This document shows positions 7,297 through 17,278 of a stretch of DNA of 64,000 nt, piece by piece. Positions within the stretch are counted from its first letter, which is position 1. Each line of letters opens with the position of its first letter. The translations under genes were made by a program, and so were the position numbers. A model generated the notes under the pieces. That model was given only the letters and a program-made list of their open reading frames with translations. It did no database searches and was not told the DNA's origin. The DNA is from Palsa-1150 sp964531095 (GTDB lineage: Bacteria; Myxococcota_A; Polyangia; Polyangiales; Polyangiaceae). The stretch lies in contig CAZHED010000011.1 of assembly GCA_964531095.1 (NCBI GenBank), forward strand, positions 62,001 through 126,000, read 5' to 3'.

Positions 7297-9429
7297 GTGG
7301 CAGCACGCATCCCCCTCGAACGCATCCGCAACATCGGCATCTCCGCCCACATCGACTCGGGCAAGACAACGCTTACGGAGCGCATCCTCTTCTACACGGG
7401 GCGCATCCACAAGATACACGAGGTACGCGGCAAAGACGGGGTCGGCGCCAAGATGGATTCGATGGACCTCGAGCGCGAAAAGGGCATCACGATCCAGTCC
7501 GCGGCGACGTACTGCGTCTGGAACGGCTCACAGCAACAGCTGCAACCTCACAACATCAACATCATCGACACGCCCGGGCACGTCGACTTCACCATCGAAG
7601 TCGAGCGCGCGCTCCGCGTGCTCGACGGTGCGATTCTCGTGCTCGACTCGGGCAAGGGTGTCCAAAGCCAGTCGATCACCGTCGACAAGCAGATGAAGCG
7701 GTACCGGGTGCCGCGCATCGCCTTCGTCAACAAGATGGACAATCCGGGGGCGAACTACGACCGCGTCGCGGCGATGCTCAAGGAGAAGCTCGGGCATCAT
7801 CCGGTCAAGCTCCAGGTTCCGATAGGCGAAGAGTCGTCGTTCAAGGGAATCATCGACCCAATCGTGGGCAAAGCGTTCTACTTCGACGGGGACGACGGCG
7901 AGGTCGTGCGCGAGGAGGCGGTCCCGGCCGAATTCGCCGCGCGGGCCGCCGAAGCTCGTCAGCAGATCATCCACGAAGTCGCCGACGTCGACGACACGCT
8001 CGCCGAGAAGTTCGTCAACGAGGAGCCCATCTCGACCGACGAGCTCCGCGCTGCGATCCGTCGCGCGACGTTGGCCCTCAAGATGACCCCCGTCATGTGC
8101 GGCTCGGCAATCAAGAACAAGGGCGTTCAGCTCTTGCTCGACGGCGTGGTGCACTACCTGCCCAATCCGACCGAAGTCGTCAACGAGGCACACGATCAGG
8201 CCAGGAAAGAAGAGAAGATCATCATCGAGTCCGATCCGAACAAGCCGTTCGTCGGGCTCGCGTTCAAGCTGACCCAGGACAAGTACGGCCAGCTGACCTA
8301 CTTCCGCGTGTACCAGGGCAAGGTTGCGGCAGGCGATACGATTTACAACGCCAGCAACGAGCTCCGGAAAGTGCGTGTTCCGCGGATGTTCCGGATGCAC
8401 TCGGACGATCGCGAAGAGATCGAGTTGGCGGAGGCCGGGGACATCGTCGCGCTTTACGGAGTGGAGGCGAGCTCGGGAGAAACGTTCACCGACGGCAAAG
8501 TCAACGTCACCCTGACGTCGATGCACGTGCCGGCGCCCGTCATCTCGCTCGCGGTCGCCCCGAAAGACCGCGCGGGGGAGACCAACTTCTCGAAGGCGCT
8601 GAACCGATTCACGAAGGAAGATCCCACCTTCCGCGTGCATCAGGACGAAGAGTCCCAGCAGACGATCATCAGCGGAATGGGCGAGCTGCATCTCGAGATC
8701 TACATGGAGCGGATGCGGCGCGAGTACAACTGCGATGTCGTCGCAGGCAAACCGCAGGTCGCCTATCGCGAAACGATCACGCGGCGTGCGGAGATCAACT
8801 ACACGCACAAGAAGCAGACGGGCGGATCCGGACAGTACGCGCGCGTTCTCGGATACATCGAGCCGCTGCCGGCAGACGCTGTCGAGACCTACGAGTTCGT
8901 CGACGACGTCACCGGAGGATCGATACCCCGCGAGTACATTCCTTCATGCGACAAGGGCTTCCGGGAGGGGGTACGCAAGGGCACGATGATCGGGTTCCCC
9001 GTCGTGGGCATCCGGTGCGTGGTCAACGACGGCGCGTCCCACGCCGTCGACTCGTCCGAGATGGCCTTCAAGACGGCCGCTTTGATGGGGTTTCGCGAGG
9101 CGTACACGAAGTCCGCGCCCACGATTTTGGAGCCCATCATGAAGGTGGAGATCGATGCCCCGATCGAGTTTCAGGGGGCCGTCGTGGGACAGGTCAATCA
9201 GCGGCGCGGAGTCATTCAGGAGACCGTCGGCGGCGACAACGTGAGCGTCACCTGCGAGGTGCCGCTCAACGCCATGTTCGGGTACTCGACCGACTTGCGC
9301 TCGGCGACCCAGGGCAAAGGCACCTTCACGATGGAGTTCGCGCGGTACGCCACGGTGCCGAAACAGGAGCAAGAGGAGATGGTCAAGAAGTATCGCGACA
9401 AGCTCGCCGCCGAGGCCGGACGAAAGTAG
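7297..9429 (+). CDS. fusA: Elongation factor G, mitochondrial/spd type (spdEFG1-like)
   Basis: 710 residues, full length. The start is GTG at 7297 and the ribosome site is weak. GTPase motifs: G1 AHIDSGKT (17-24), switch region GITIQSAATY, G3 DTPGH (91-95), G4 NKMD (145-148). Domains II-V follow, with the domain IV loop GGSGQYARVLGYIEP and C-terminal GYSTDLRSATQGKG. The factor catalyses ribosomal translocation and, in some paralogs, ribosome recycling. Serine after AHID and the string KIHEVRGKDGVGAKMDSM match mitochondrial EF-G1 and the spirochaete/planctomycete/delta-type spdEFG1 rather than canonical EF-G (AHIDAGKTTTTER). It stands alone, away from rpsL/rpsG/tuf, so the genome likely has a second, str-operon EF-G. 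Confidence 0.93.
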   Translation: MAARIPLERIRNIGISAHIDSGKTTLTERILFYTGRIHKIHEVRGKDGVGAKMDSMDLEREKGITIQSAATYCVWNGSQQQLQPHNINIIDTPGHVDFTIEVERALRVLDGAILVLDSGKGVQSQSITVDKQMKRYRVPRIAFVNKMDNPGANYDRVAAMLKEKLGHHPVKLQVPIGEESSFKGIIDPIVGKAFYFDGDDGEVVREEAVPAEFAARAAEARQQIIHEVADVDDTLAEKFVNEEPISTDELRAAIRRATLALKMTPVMCGSAIKNKGVQLLLDGVVHYLPNPTEVVNEAHDQARKEEKIIIESDPNKPFVGLAFKLTQDKYGQLTYFRVYQGKVAAGDTIYNASNELRKVRVPRMFRMHSDDREEIELAEAGDIVALYGVEASSGETFTDGKVNVTLTSMHVPAPVISLAVAPKDRAGETNFSKALNRFTKEDPTFRVHQDEESQQTIISGMGELHLEIYMERMRREYNCDVVAGKPQVAYRETITRRAEINYTHKKQTGGSGQYARVLGYIEPLPADAVETYEFVDDVTGGSIPREYIPSCDKGFREGVRKGTMIGFPVVGIRCVVNDGASHAVDSSEMAFKTAALMGFREAYTKSAPTILEPIMKVEIDAPIEFQGAVVGQVNQRRGVIQETVGGDNVSVTCEVPLNAMFGYSTDLRSATQGKGTFTMEFARYATVPKQEQEEMVKKYRDKLAAEAGRK

Positions 9430-9465
9430 CTGCAACCCGCGACTACGAACGCCCGCCACTCGGGT

Positions 9466-12400
9466 TCACGGTCGCGCCGTCCCGGTGGCGCCGGCGCCGC
9501 TGATCACGAGCGGGCCATAGATCTCGAACCACCGCGCATACGATCGAAGGGAAGGCTCGCGGCGCGCCGCCAACTCGGCGGACGCCGCGGCGAGCCGCTT
9601 CGGTAGCTCCGCCACGAGCGTCTCCTTCATGGACATCGTGAGCTCCGCAGCCAGCCAGAGGACGTCGAGCTGCTCTCTGTCGCTCGCGCCGTTCGCTCGC
9701 GCGCGAAGATCGTCCGCCCGCGCGAGCGCTCGACCAAGCCAGGCCCTGGCGGCCGCGGCGTCATGACGCCGGCTCGCGTTCAACGCGAGCTGCGCCTCGG
9801 CCAGCATCTGCTCCCGCTCGATCTCCGCCCGATTCGTCTCGTCCAGCCGCTCCTGCAGGATCGTGCGCCGGACGCCGATGGCTCCCGCTTCCGCGTCCAA
9901 ACGGCCGGCCTCGCGGCTGGCGCTCGCCCGCAGGCCGCTTGCGATGAGCCGGTACTCGCGGGCCACTTGATCGGGGGTTGCGTGGGGCCACTGGAGCGCC
10001 GCGACGGTCCACGGATCGCGGAGGCGCCCTTCCACGTAGTCGAGGTCGGAGAGGGCGCGAGAAGGCTGCTTCGCGCCGACGGCAGCGGCCGCCCGTGAGA
10101 CACGCGCAACGACGCGATTTCGCTCGGCAACTGAGGTGTGCGACGGGTCGAGCAGCGGAATCTGTTGGTCGTAGAGCGCCAGAGCACGCGCGAAGTGCCC
10201 CGAGGCGAGGTTGTCCATCGCAGCCCAGTCGAGGGCGAGGGGCCGGTAGCGCGCGAGCGCAGGGTTTCGCGCGATCATCGCGAGCGCTGCGTCGCCCGCC
10301 GCCGCCGCTTCGGCATCGCGCCCCACGTGAAGCAGCGCCTGCGCTTTCGACAGCAGGACGTCCAGCCCCTCCGCGTTGTCGGTGTACGGGAGCTTGTCGC
10401 GCTCGAGCAGGTAGCCGAGAGCGATACGGTAATTTCCCACGTCGGTATGCAAGAGACCGAGCTGCCCGAGAGTCATCGCCCGAAGGCGGGCATTGTCCCC
10501 CACGAGCTCCAGGGCAACGAGGTAATGGCCATTCGCACGCTCGGCCGCCGCCAAATCGCCGGTCTCGAGGTACTCCTCGTGAAGGAGCGCTCCGAAGAGT
10601 GCCTGTGCCATCCGCTCGTCTTTGAGCTCCGACCACGAGGCGTCAAGCGCTGCGCGCGCCGCAGCCGCAGCCTTCGCGTGTGCTTCTCCCTCGAGCAACG
10701 GAAGCTGCCGGGCGATCAGATACGCCTTCGCGAAGCGCGCGCGCGCTGCAGGGGTCCCGGGCCTGTCGTATTGCGCTTCGATCGCCGCCGAGCTCACGCC
10801 CATCTTCAGACGCATGTCGACCGCTCCCACGACCGCCTCGAGCGAGCCGGTCTGCTCGGCAACCGCGTCGAAGTCGTCGCGCGCACCGTCGTACCGCTGC
10901 GCCGCCACACGCTCGTATGCGCGCGCGAGGATCAGCCGCTCGAACACGTCCTCGGCCTCGCCCCTCTCGTGTGTCCCGCGCCGGACGTCCCGAATGTCCC
11001 TCTGCACGAGCGCATCGAGCACGTCGTCCGCGTCGACGTCGTCCGCCCTTTGCACTCCGTCGACGATGAGAGCGCGGCGCCGACCGGGGCGAGTCTGCGC
11101 GGCATAGAGGGCGAGCATCTCGTCGCCCACCCCTTGCGGCACGTGGGAGTCGCGGATCGCGAGCACGTCGCGCGCGAGGTCGATCGCGAACGCCAGCTCC
11201 GCCTCGTGCGCGGCCGCGCCGACCCGCTCGCGGGCAAGCCGAGCCTCAGCGGCGTCGTACGGGAGCCCTCGCACCATGGCCCGCACCGCGGCGCGTGCGT
11301 AACGGAGCTGCTCGTCGGGCGTCAAGCCGCCGTTGGTGGAAAGCCTCCGGCATACGGCGATGAGCGCCTCCGGGTCGTCGAGCTGGCGGTAGAAGGCATC
11401 CGCCTGCCGGTAGTACTCTTGGACAATCGGCGCCGGCGTCGTCTCGTCGACGGTGACCGCCTCGAGCTCGGCCCGGGCCCGTGCCGCGTCGCCCAGCGAG
11501 TCGAAAATCTCGCTCCGCGCGAGGTGGGTCAGATCCTCGGCCATCGGGCTCTCGGCCGTATCCCCCTTGAGCCCGGCGAGCCGCTCTTCCGCCTCTCGGC
11601 GAAACCCTTCGACCAAGCGCCCCTGCTCCCGGCGACGCTCGGCCCGACGCTGCTCGACGATCAGGCGCAGCGGCAGCGCGATCCCCGCTGTCGCCTCGTC
11701 GCGCAGCTCATCCAACCGGCTGGCGTAATACCCCGCGGCGCGGAACTCTTCGCGCTCCAGGTGAACCATCGACAGCGCGAGCATCGCGCGCCGCCTACCG
11801 GCGGGGGTGGTCTCGCGCGCTAGGCGGCGGCTCGTGAGGAGCTGTTCTTCGACGAGAGTGTCCGCGTCGTCGATCGCGTTCTCGAGCATCGGCATCGTCC
11901 AATCGGCGGGGACTTCGCCGTCGAGCGGCAAGGAATACACGTCAAGGCTCGCGTCCTTCGAGCACGTCGCGATCAGCCGATCGACGAACGGCGCCGGGTA
12001 CTCGCAGTTCCAGGACGTCTCGGTGAGCTGTTCCGGCGGGCCGACGACCGGCGTCCCACTCGTGAACGAGATCGGCACACGGAAGAGAACTCCGTGATCG
12101 CCCGCGTCGACCGTGCCGTCGTGGTTCGTGTCGGTGAAAAACTGCACGACGTAGAGCGAGCGGCCGTCCTTCGCGAACACCGGCTGACCCGTCTGCCCGG
12201 GGAGATCGAGGACGATCTTCGACGGCGGGACCGACGTGGCCGACGCCAGCGGGATCGCTTCGAGGGCCTGCGCCGCGTGGGCGGCAAACCCCGGCCCGAC
12301 GCTACGCACCGTCCGCGCGACCGGGACGTAGACGAGCCAGCGACCGTCCGGCGACGCCGCGGGGCTCGTCATGTTCCGGTCGAGGAGGGGCCGCGCCGAC

Positions 12401-12909
12401 AGCGCAGAGCCAACGGTGACCTCCAGCACGCGCAGATCCCCTTGGATCGACTGCCGGCTGACGAGCGCGATCCGACGCTCGTCGATCCACTCGCCCTGCA
12501 GGGCGGCTCCGGGGTCCTGCAGACACCTGCGCTCGTCCCCATCGGGCAGGCGGCGCACACAGAGCTGCCCCGCGGCACTGTCGCGGAACGAGATGTACAA
12601 GAGCGCGTGCCCGTCCGGGCTCACCCGCGGCCAAGTGACGTCCGCGCCGTCGTCGAAAAGCTGGCGGGCGCGGCCATCCGCCATGCTCTGGGCGAAGATC
12701 AAGTTGGTCGTGTCGCGATTCGACACGAAGTAGAGAGTCTTGCCGTCATTGCCGAGCTGGCCGAGGAGATCGTCGGCCACGCCCACAGTCAAGCGCTCCG
12801 GCCTTCGCAGATCGTCGTCGTCAACGTTGTCGGCGGACGCCCACCCCGCGCCCATGACGACCGACGACGCAAGCGCTGCGGCGGCAGCCTTTGCACGCGG
12901 GCTCAGCAC
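9466..12909 (-). CDS. Secreted beta-propeller (PD40/TolB-like) plus TPR protein
   Basis: About 1147 residues. The start is uncertain: GTG at 12909 gives a good signal peptide (LSPRAKAAAAALASS, then GWASA), while GTG at 12924 overlaps the previous gene by 22 bases. Residues about 45-400 hold WD40-like PD40 blades (GKTLYFVSNRDTTNLIF, WPRVSPDGHALLYIS, SPAASPDGRWLVYVPVA, DGRSLYVVQFF), the fold of TolB. A calcium-loop-like DTNHDGTVDAGD sits within one blade. The remaining 700 residues are alpha-helical, Ala/Arg/Glu-rich, TPR-like repeats. It is the third gene of the envelope operon starting at 17278. A periplasmic scaffold or monitor of outer-membrane biogenesis is plausible but unproven. Confidence 0.7.
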   Translation of the reverse strand: MLSPRAKAAAAALASSVVMGAGWASADNVDDDDLRRPERLTVGVADDLLGQLGNDGKTLYFVSNRDTTNLIFAQSMADGRARQLFDDGADVTWPRVSPDGHALLYISFRDSAAGQLCVRRLPDGDERRCLQDPGAALQGEWIDERRIALVSRQSIQGDLRVLEVTVGSALSARPLLDRNMTSPAASPDGRWLVYVPVARTVRSVGPGFAAHAAQALEAIPLASATSVPPSKIVLDLPGQTGQPVFAKDGRSLYVVQFFTDTNHDGTVDAGDHGVLFRVPISFTSGTPVVGPPEQLTETSWNCEYPAPFVDRLIATCSKDASLDVYSLPLDGEVPADWTMPMLENAIDDADTLVEEQLLTSRRLARETTPAGRRRAMLALSMVHLEREEFRAAGYYASRLDELRDEATAGIALPLRLIVEQRRAERRREQGRLVEGFRREAEERLAGLKGDTAESPMAEDLTHLARSEIFDSLGDAARARAELEAVTVDETTPAPIVQEYYRQADAFYRQLDDPEALIAVCRRLSTNGGLTPDEQLRYARAAVRAMVRGLPYDAAEARLARERVGAAAHEAELAFAIDLARDVLAIRDSHVPQGVGDEMLALYAAQTRPGRRRALIVDGVQRADDVDADDVLDALVQRDIRDVRRGTHERGEAEDVFERLILARAYERVAAQRYDGARDDFDAVAEQTGSLEAVVGAVDMRLKMGVSSAAIEAQYDRPGTPAARARFAKAYLIARQLPLLEGEAHAKAAAAARAALDASWSELKDERMAQALFGALLHEEYLETGDLAAAERANGHYLVALELVGDNARLRAMTLGQLGLLHTDVGNYRIALGYLLERDKLPYTDNAEGLDVLLSKAQALLHVGRDAEAAAAGDAALAMIARNPALARYRPLALDWAAMDNLASGHFARALALYDQQIPLLDPSHTSVAERNRVVARVSRAAAAVGAKQPSRALSDLDYVEGRLRDPWTVAALQWPHATPDQVAREYRLIASGLRASASREAGRLDAEAGAIGVRRTILQERLDETNRAEIEREQMLAEAQLALNASRRHDAAAARAWLGRALARADDLRARANGASDREQLDVLWLAAELTMSMKETLVAELPKRLAAASAELAARREPSLRSYARWFEIYGPLVISGAGATGTARP

Positions 12910-13448
12910 GCCTTTGCCTGCCACTTTCCGTCGCCCCCTTGGATCCAACCGCCGCAGACCAGATTCCGCGCGTGATTCTCGCCCCATGCGCGCTTCAGCT
13001 CCGCCTCCGGAACGTCCGGGCGCTGCTCGTGCATCCATCGCCAGAGCTGACGGCGCGCCCGATTCACCCTGTCGACCAGCGTATGGGCTTCTTGGGCGTC
13101 CGCCGCCCCCTTGCAGGCCTCGTGTGTCTCGACGACCAAGCCTTCCTTGCCTTCGCCGACGCAGTGCTGCGCGAGCAGGCCATCGAGGCGGTCGGCATCG
13201 GTGAGATCGCTCTCGTCGACAAGCGGTGCCGGGCGAATGCCCAGGGCTTCGAGCTGGTCGGGCGTCAGGGGCACGGGGCGCGGCTCGATCCCCGCCCGAT
13301 CCAGCTTTTGCTCGAGATCGTCGAAGGAGCCGGACGCCTGCTGTTCGAGGGCCGTCGCGCGATCGACCATGACGATCTCCGGCGGCTTGAAGCATCCCTC
13401 GAAACCGAGGAGGGCGACGGCCGCAGCGAGGGGGACGACTCGGTTCAT
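12903..13448 (-). CDS. Lipoprotein with YnbE-like N-terminus fused to a DUF1318/YdbL domain
   Basis: 181 residues. A lipoprotein signal ends LLGFEGC, followed by a short segment KPPEIVMVDRATALEQQASG that resembles the YnbE class of small lipoproteins. The C-terminal part (about 110-178) matches DUF1318/YdbL: VDRVNRARRQLWRWM and the terminal GGWIQGGDGKWQAK, comparable to EYVQGINGKW in E. coli YdbL. The ATG overlaps the stop of the AsmA-like gene (ATGA at 13445-13448). In E. coli ydbH, ynbE and ydbL are consecutive and act together in phospholipid transport to the outer membrane, so this looks like the same module with two partners fused. The YdbL assignment is firm, the YnbE one tentative. Confidence 0.78.
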   Translation of the reverse strand: MNRVVPLAAAVALLGFEGCFKPPEIVMVDRATALEQQASGSFDDLEQKLDRAGIEPRPVPLTPDQLEALGIRPAPLVDESDLTDADRLDGLLAQHCVGEGKEGLVVETHEACKGAADAQEAHTLVDRVNRARRQLWRWMHEQRPDVPEAELKRAWGENHARNLVCGGWIQGGDGKWQAKAC

Positions 13449-16400
13449 TCCGCTTCCTTCATCTCGAACCCGGCGAGCATCGGCGCGAGCATCTTGTCGA
13501 CGATGGGCCCCATGGGAATTCCGCGGAGCTCGCCGATGCTGACGAGCCGCGCGAGGCCGCCTAGCTGCAGGTGGGCGCTCGCGAAACCATGGTCGAAGAC
13601 GAGGCGCACGCTATCGGGATAGCCGAAGCGCAGCGCAGTGCGGATGCGGTTCATCGCCGGATCGACGTGAAGCGGGTCTTGCAGATCGAGCAGATCCAGC
13701 AGATGGCGCTCGCCGATGCGAAGGATCTCCGCGCGCCCGTCAATCGTGCGGTCGGCGGCGGAGATCACGACGGCGATGTTCCCGTCGAACGGTTCGCCGT
13801 GAGACGACTGCACGCCGCTCGCACGCACGTGGACCTCGACGGTCGACTTGGGCCCGTCCCAATCGAGGCCGCACTGTCCGGTGATGCTCCCGCCGCGGAC
13901 CCCCATCTCGAACTGCCGGAGCGAGACCACGTTCTGCTCGATCTCGAGGTTCCCGACCAGCGGGGCGATCGACACGAACGGCGTTCTCAAGCGGGTGATC
14001 GAGAAAAAGCCGCTGCGGGTGAGGAGCGGGTGCTGATCGGCGAAGCGCAGCATCGAGTACGGGCTACCCTTCTCGCTCCGTTGGAGCGCGACGCCGTTGG
14101 CACCGACCTCGAGGGCCATCGTGATCGGTACCTCGCCGTTCGCGCTATCTACCTCGACGCCCGCGCGGGGAAGCGAGACGCTCACGTCCTCCGCCTTGAC
14201 TGCGGTCCGCAGCTGGTAGTGCTCTAAGTCCGGCGAGACGATGTTTGCCTCGACGGCCATCGTTCCCCGTCCGTTGAAGCGTTCCGGGATGCTCGAGAGC
14301 CGCGCCAGGTCCTGGGTCAGCGACGTGGTGACCGAGATGGTGCGGCGCCCTTCCCCGAGATCCACGTTGCCGGTCACCGCGAGCGCCGTCCCCCCCGAGC
14401 CGTTCGCGATTTTCATGTCGGAGACGTGCACCACGCCTTCCGTCCCGCGCTCGGCCGAAAGCGTGAAGGTGATGTCGCCCAGGGGATACTCAGGGGCAAC
14501 GGTCTGCTCGACGGCGCGGACGGAGAGGCGTTGGGTGAGCTCGACCGCCGGATCGGCGAGGTCTCCGCTAAACGCGGCCGTGGCCTCGTCGGTGATCCCG
14601 TTCAGGTCGACGTCACGGCTCCCCAGGTCGAGGTGCAGGCTGCCAACGTCGAGTCGGCTGTCCAAGGTGCGCCGCTCTCCGAGGGAGCGCATCGCGCCGT
14701 GCCAGGCGAGCGCCGGCGTCGCGATCGCTGTGTCCCCCTTGCTCCAGCGGAAGTGAGCGACCCGAAGGTCCGCCGTCCCTTCGACGGCGGCCGTGTGCGC
14801 AGGGCTCGGCTCGAGCCGGATCGTCCCGTCGCGCGCAATCCCCGCCACGACCCCGAGGAGCGCGCCGCGTCCGGAGAGTCCGACCTCGAGCTCGGAGAGG
14901 TCGAACGGAGCGAGCCCGCGTATCTTGGCGGCGAAGGGCGCCAAAAGCGCGAGCCCCGCGACGCGCGCGTCGACGTCATACGACAGAGCCCGCCGCAACG
15001 GGTCGAACGACAGCCGTCCCGATAGCTTCGAAGTCGCCAGGCCTTCGGTCGCAAGCTGGAGCTGGAGCGACAGATGCTCCCGGTCCACGGTGGCCGAGAG
15101 CGCGACGCGGTCATCGCTCGGGCTGCCGCCGTCGACCGTGAGCCCCATCGCCCGCATGTCCACGTTGGCTTTGTGGTGGAGCGCGTTGCCTCGCGTCTCG
15201 ACGGTCAATGAAAGCGATTTCGCCGCGACGTTGTCGAACGCGGGGCGATCGAAGTCGACCTCGGTCTTCTGCGAGATCACGGGATCTCCAGCGGCGAGGC
15301 CCTCCGCGCGCCCGCTCGTTCGCACCGCAACGGCGATCCGATCCCAGGGGACCCGGTCGGTCAGGGCGGACGGAAGGATGGGGCGGACGGCCGAAAGGCT
15401 GGGTGCCATGGCGTGGAGGCCGAAATCGAACGCGTCGACTTGCTTGGTCGCGTCGAGCGACGCTCGCATCTCACCGAGGTCGACGGCCACGCGAACGGCG
15501 CCACGGCTCGCTGCCGGATGGCTCGGGTCGGGTTGGACGTCGCGGGCCTGCACTTCGATACGTGCCGGGGCGTCCGCGAGACCGCTGCCGTCGCGGCCGA
15601 GCACCCGGAGGCGCGCCGCAGTCGCCCCAAGGTCGACGGCGAAGGGAGGGTGCCCGTCGAGGACGGTGTGCGCGTGCAGCGCGATGTGGTCGGCAATCGC
15701 GCGCATTCCGGGGGATCGCATGTCGAGCGAGGCCAGCTCCGTGGTCAGGGCAAGATCTCCTCGCGTGGCCAAAGGCTGGGCGCTGTCGGTGTGCAGCCCC
15801 TGCGCGCGAAGCTCGACGTGACCATCGCGGGCGACGAGGCGAGCGCCGCGCCGCACCGTCGCGAAGCGCAAACCGACGCGGCCGGCGACCGTGCCGTCAG
15901 CGCGTTGCTGGCCGTCGAAATCGAGCACGAGGTCGTCCGCCTCGAGACGGTCATTTCCGGTCACGAGCCGAGCCGCGGCGAGCGTCACCGACCCCCCGCC
16001 CGCGACCCCGCCGCCGTCCGCTGCCGGCTGCGCGTGCAGCGAGAGCGCTCCTCGCCCGACATGGATCGATCCGAAAGGGGTCGCGAAGGCCACGTTCGAG
16101 AGGCTCGCGTCCACGGCGGCCGCCCCGCCCGCTGATAGCCGCATGACGGGGCCCACGACAAGCGAATCGACCTCGTAGCGCACACGCGCCCGCTCGGCGG
16201 TGACTGGGACGAGATCGGCGGGGAGCCACCGGAGCAGCCGCGCGAGGTCGATATCCCCCTGGGCGTGCTGCACGATCGGGTCGCCAGCGTCGAAGACATC
16301 GATCGACGCCTCCGCGGTCGCGGCGCCGTCGCCCGCCTCCGCACGTTCGAGCTTGACCTCGGTGCGACCCGCGGCCGGGTCGAAGCTGAGGTTCGCTTCG

Positions 16401-17278
16401 GCGCGGAGCCAGTGATCCGCGGAGACACGGGGGGAGAACGTCTGATCGATCATACGCAAGTCCACGGCGGCAGTCAGCGCCAACGACGTGACGTTGGCCG
16501 TGACCGACAGACTCGCCCGGGCGGTCGCGGCCCGCGCACTCCCTCCAGCGCGCTGGAGAGATACCTCGAGAGGCGCCTGCGGCGTGCCGAATGCGACCCC
16601 AACCTGCCAGCCCCTCGCGGTTGGCTCCGCGGAGGTCGTAACCAACGTCATCGACACTCCCCGCAACTCGTCGCGCTCAACCACTGCTCCACGGTCCGTT
16701 CGTACCAGCTCCAACGTGACGTGATCGACGTCGACCTGGCCGACAGGGGGCGCTGTCGCCAGGAGCTTCGCGGCTCGGCGGGAGAGCGGCACGGTCGGAC
16801 CAGGCGCGGAATGAGGGAGCGCGTCGAAGGACGTCCTTCCGTGTTCGTCGACGACTGCCGTGACCGTAACGTCCGACACCGTCACGCGCCCGATCACGGG
16901 CCCGCGACCCGCGAGGATGGACCTCGGCGACCAGCGCAGCGCCACACGATCGACGCGGACGAGGTCGGGCGCGAACGGACGCACCTCCGCCGGCGATTGT
17001 ACGATCAGCCCGTCGACTTCGGCCCCGGAGCGCAAGTCGATCCGCACAGCGCGATAGTCGATCTCGACTCCTGCCGCAGCGCGAACGAGCACCTGGAGCC
17101 GACGCTTGAGCCAAGGCCGATCCAGCGAATGAAGGAGGATGACTCCGGCCAACACGACGAGCGCGACCGTGCCGAGCAAACACCCGACCAAACGCAGCAC
17201 CCATGCCCGCAGGCGGCCTGGGTGTCGCAGTGCGGCGCTCGAGGTGGCGACGGGCAGTGTGGAAGGGAGCAAGCCCAT
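13445..17278 (-). CDS. AsmA-like inter-membrane protein, YdbH type
   Basis: 1277 residues. The start at 17278 (MGLLPSTLPVATSS) has GGAG about eleven bases upstream. The open frame continues further but would run into the divergent gene. One transmembrane helix lies near residues 27-49 (LVGCLLGTVALVVLAGVILL), then a long periplasmic body of beta-strand repeats of the AsmA/TamB/YhdP/YdbH superfamily (VEIDYRAVRIDLRSGAEVDG, LRVLGRDGSGLADAPARIEV). The C-terminal 150 residues (GSITGQCGLDWDG, then SVRLVFDHGFASAHLQLGGL) resemble the YdbH/DUF748 end. Proteins of this class form hydrophobic grooves that bridge inner and outer membranes for lipid transfer. The operon with a YdbL-type lipoprotein favours YdbH over TamB or YhdP. 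Confidence 0.72.
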   Translation of the reverse strand: MGLLPSTLPVATSSAALRHPGRLRAWVLRLVGCLLGTVALVVLAGVILLHSLDRPWLKRRLQVLVRAAAGVEIDYRAVRIDLRSGAEVDGLIVQSPAEVRPFAPDLVRVDRVALRWSPRSILAGRGPVIGRVTVSDVTVTAVVDEHGRTSFDALPHSAPGPTVPLSRRAAKLLATAPPVGQVDVDHVTLELVRTDRGAVVERDELRGVSMTLVTTSAEPTARGWQVGVAFGTPQAPLEVSLQRAGGSARAATARASLSVTANVTSLALTAAVDLRMIDQTFSPRVSADHWLRAEANLSFDPAAGRTEVKLERAEAGDGAATAEASIDVFDAGDPIVQHAQGDIDLARLLRWLPADLVPVTAERARVRYEVDSLVVGPVMRLSAGGAAAVDASLSNVAFATPFGSIHVGRGALSLHAQPAADGGGVAGGGSVTLAAARLVTGNDRLEADDLVLDFDGQQRADGTVAGRVGLRFATVRRGARLVARDGHVELRAQGLHTDSAQPLATRGDLALTTELASLDMRSPGMRAIADHIALHAHTVLDGHPPFAVDLGATAARLRVLGRDGSGLADAPARIEVQARDVQPDPSHPAASRGAVRVAVDLGEMRASLDATKQVDAFDFGLHAMAPSLSAVRPILPSALTDRVPWDRIAVAVRTSGRAEGLAAGDPVISQKTEVDFDRPAFDNVAAKSLSLTVETRGNALHHKANVDMRAMGLTVDGGSPSDDRVALSATVDREHLSLQLQLATEGLATSKLSGRLSFDPLRRALSYDVDARVAGLALLAPFAAKIRGLAPFDLSELEVGLSGRGALLGVVAGIARDGTIRLEPSPAHTAAVEGTADLRVAHFRWSKGDTAIATPALAWHGAMRSLGERRTLDSRLDVGSLHLDLGSRDVDLNGITDEATAAFSGDLADPAVELTQRLSVRAVEQTVAPEYPLGDITFTLSAERGTEGVVHVSDMKIANGSGGTALAVTGNVDLGEGRRTISVTTSLTQDLARLSSIPERFNGRGTMAVEANIVSPDLEHYQLRTAVKAEDVSVSLPRAGVEVDSANGEVPITMALEVGANGVALQRSEKGSPYSMLRFADQHPLLTRSGFFSITRLRTPFVSIAPLVGNLEIEQNVVSLRQFEMGVRGGSITGQCGLDWDGPKSTVEVHVRASGVQSSHGEPFDGNIAVVISAADRTIDGRAEILRIGERHLLDLLDLQDPLHVDPAMNRIRTALRFGYPDSVRLVFDHGFASAHLQLGGLARLVSIGELRGIPMGPIVDKMLAPMLAGFEMKEAE

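Noticed and set aside
7107..9503. Long Arg-rich frame parallel to fusA
   Set aside because: It is the shifted frame of a clear EF-G gene in high-GC DNA and has no recognisable domain.
10138..11823. Long plus-strand frame opposite the propeller/TPR gene
   Set aside because: The minus-strand protein has clear PD40 repeats and a signal peptide; the plus-strand product is Arg/Val-rich without any family pattern.
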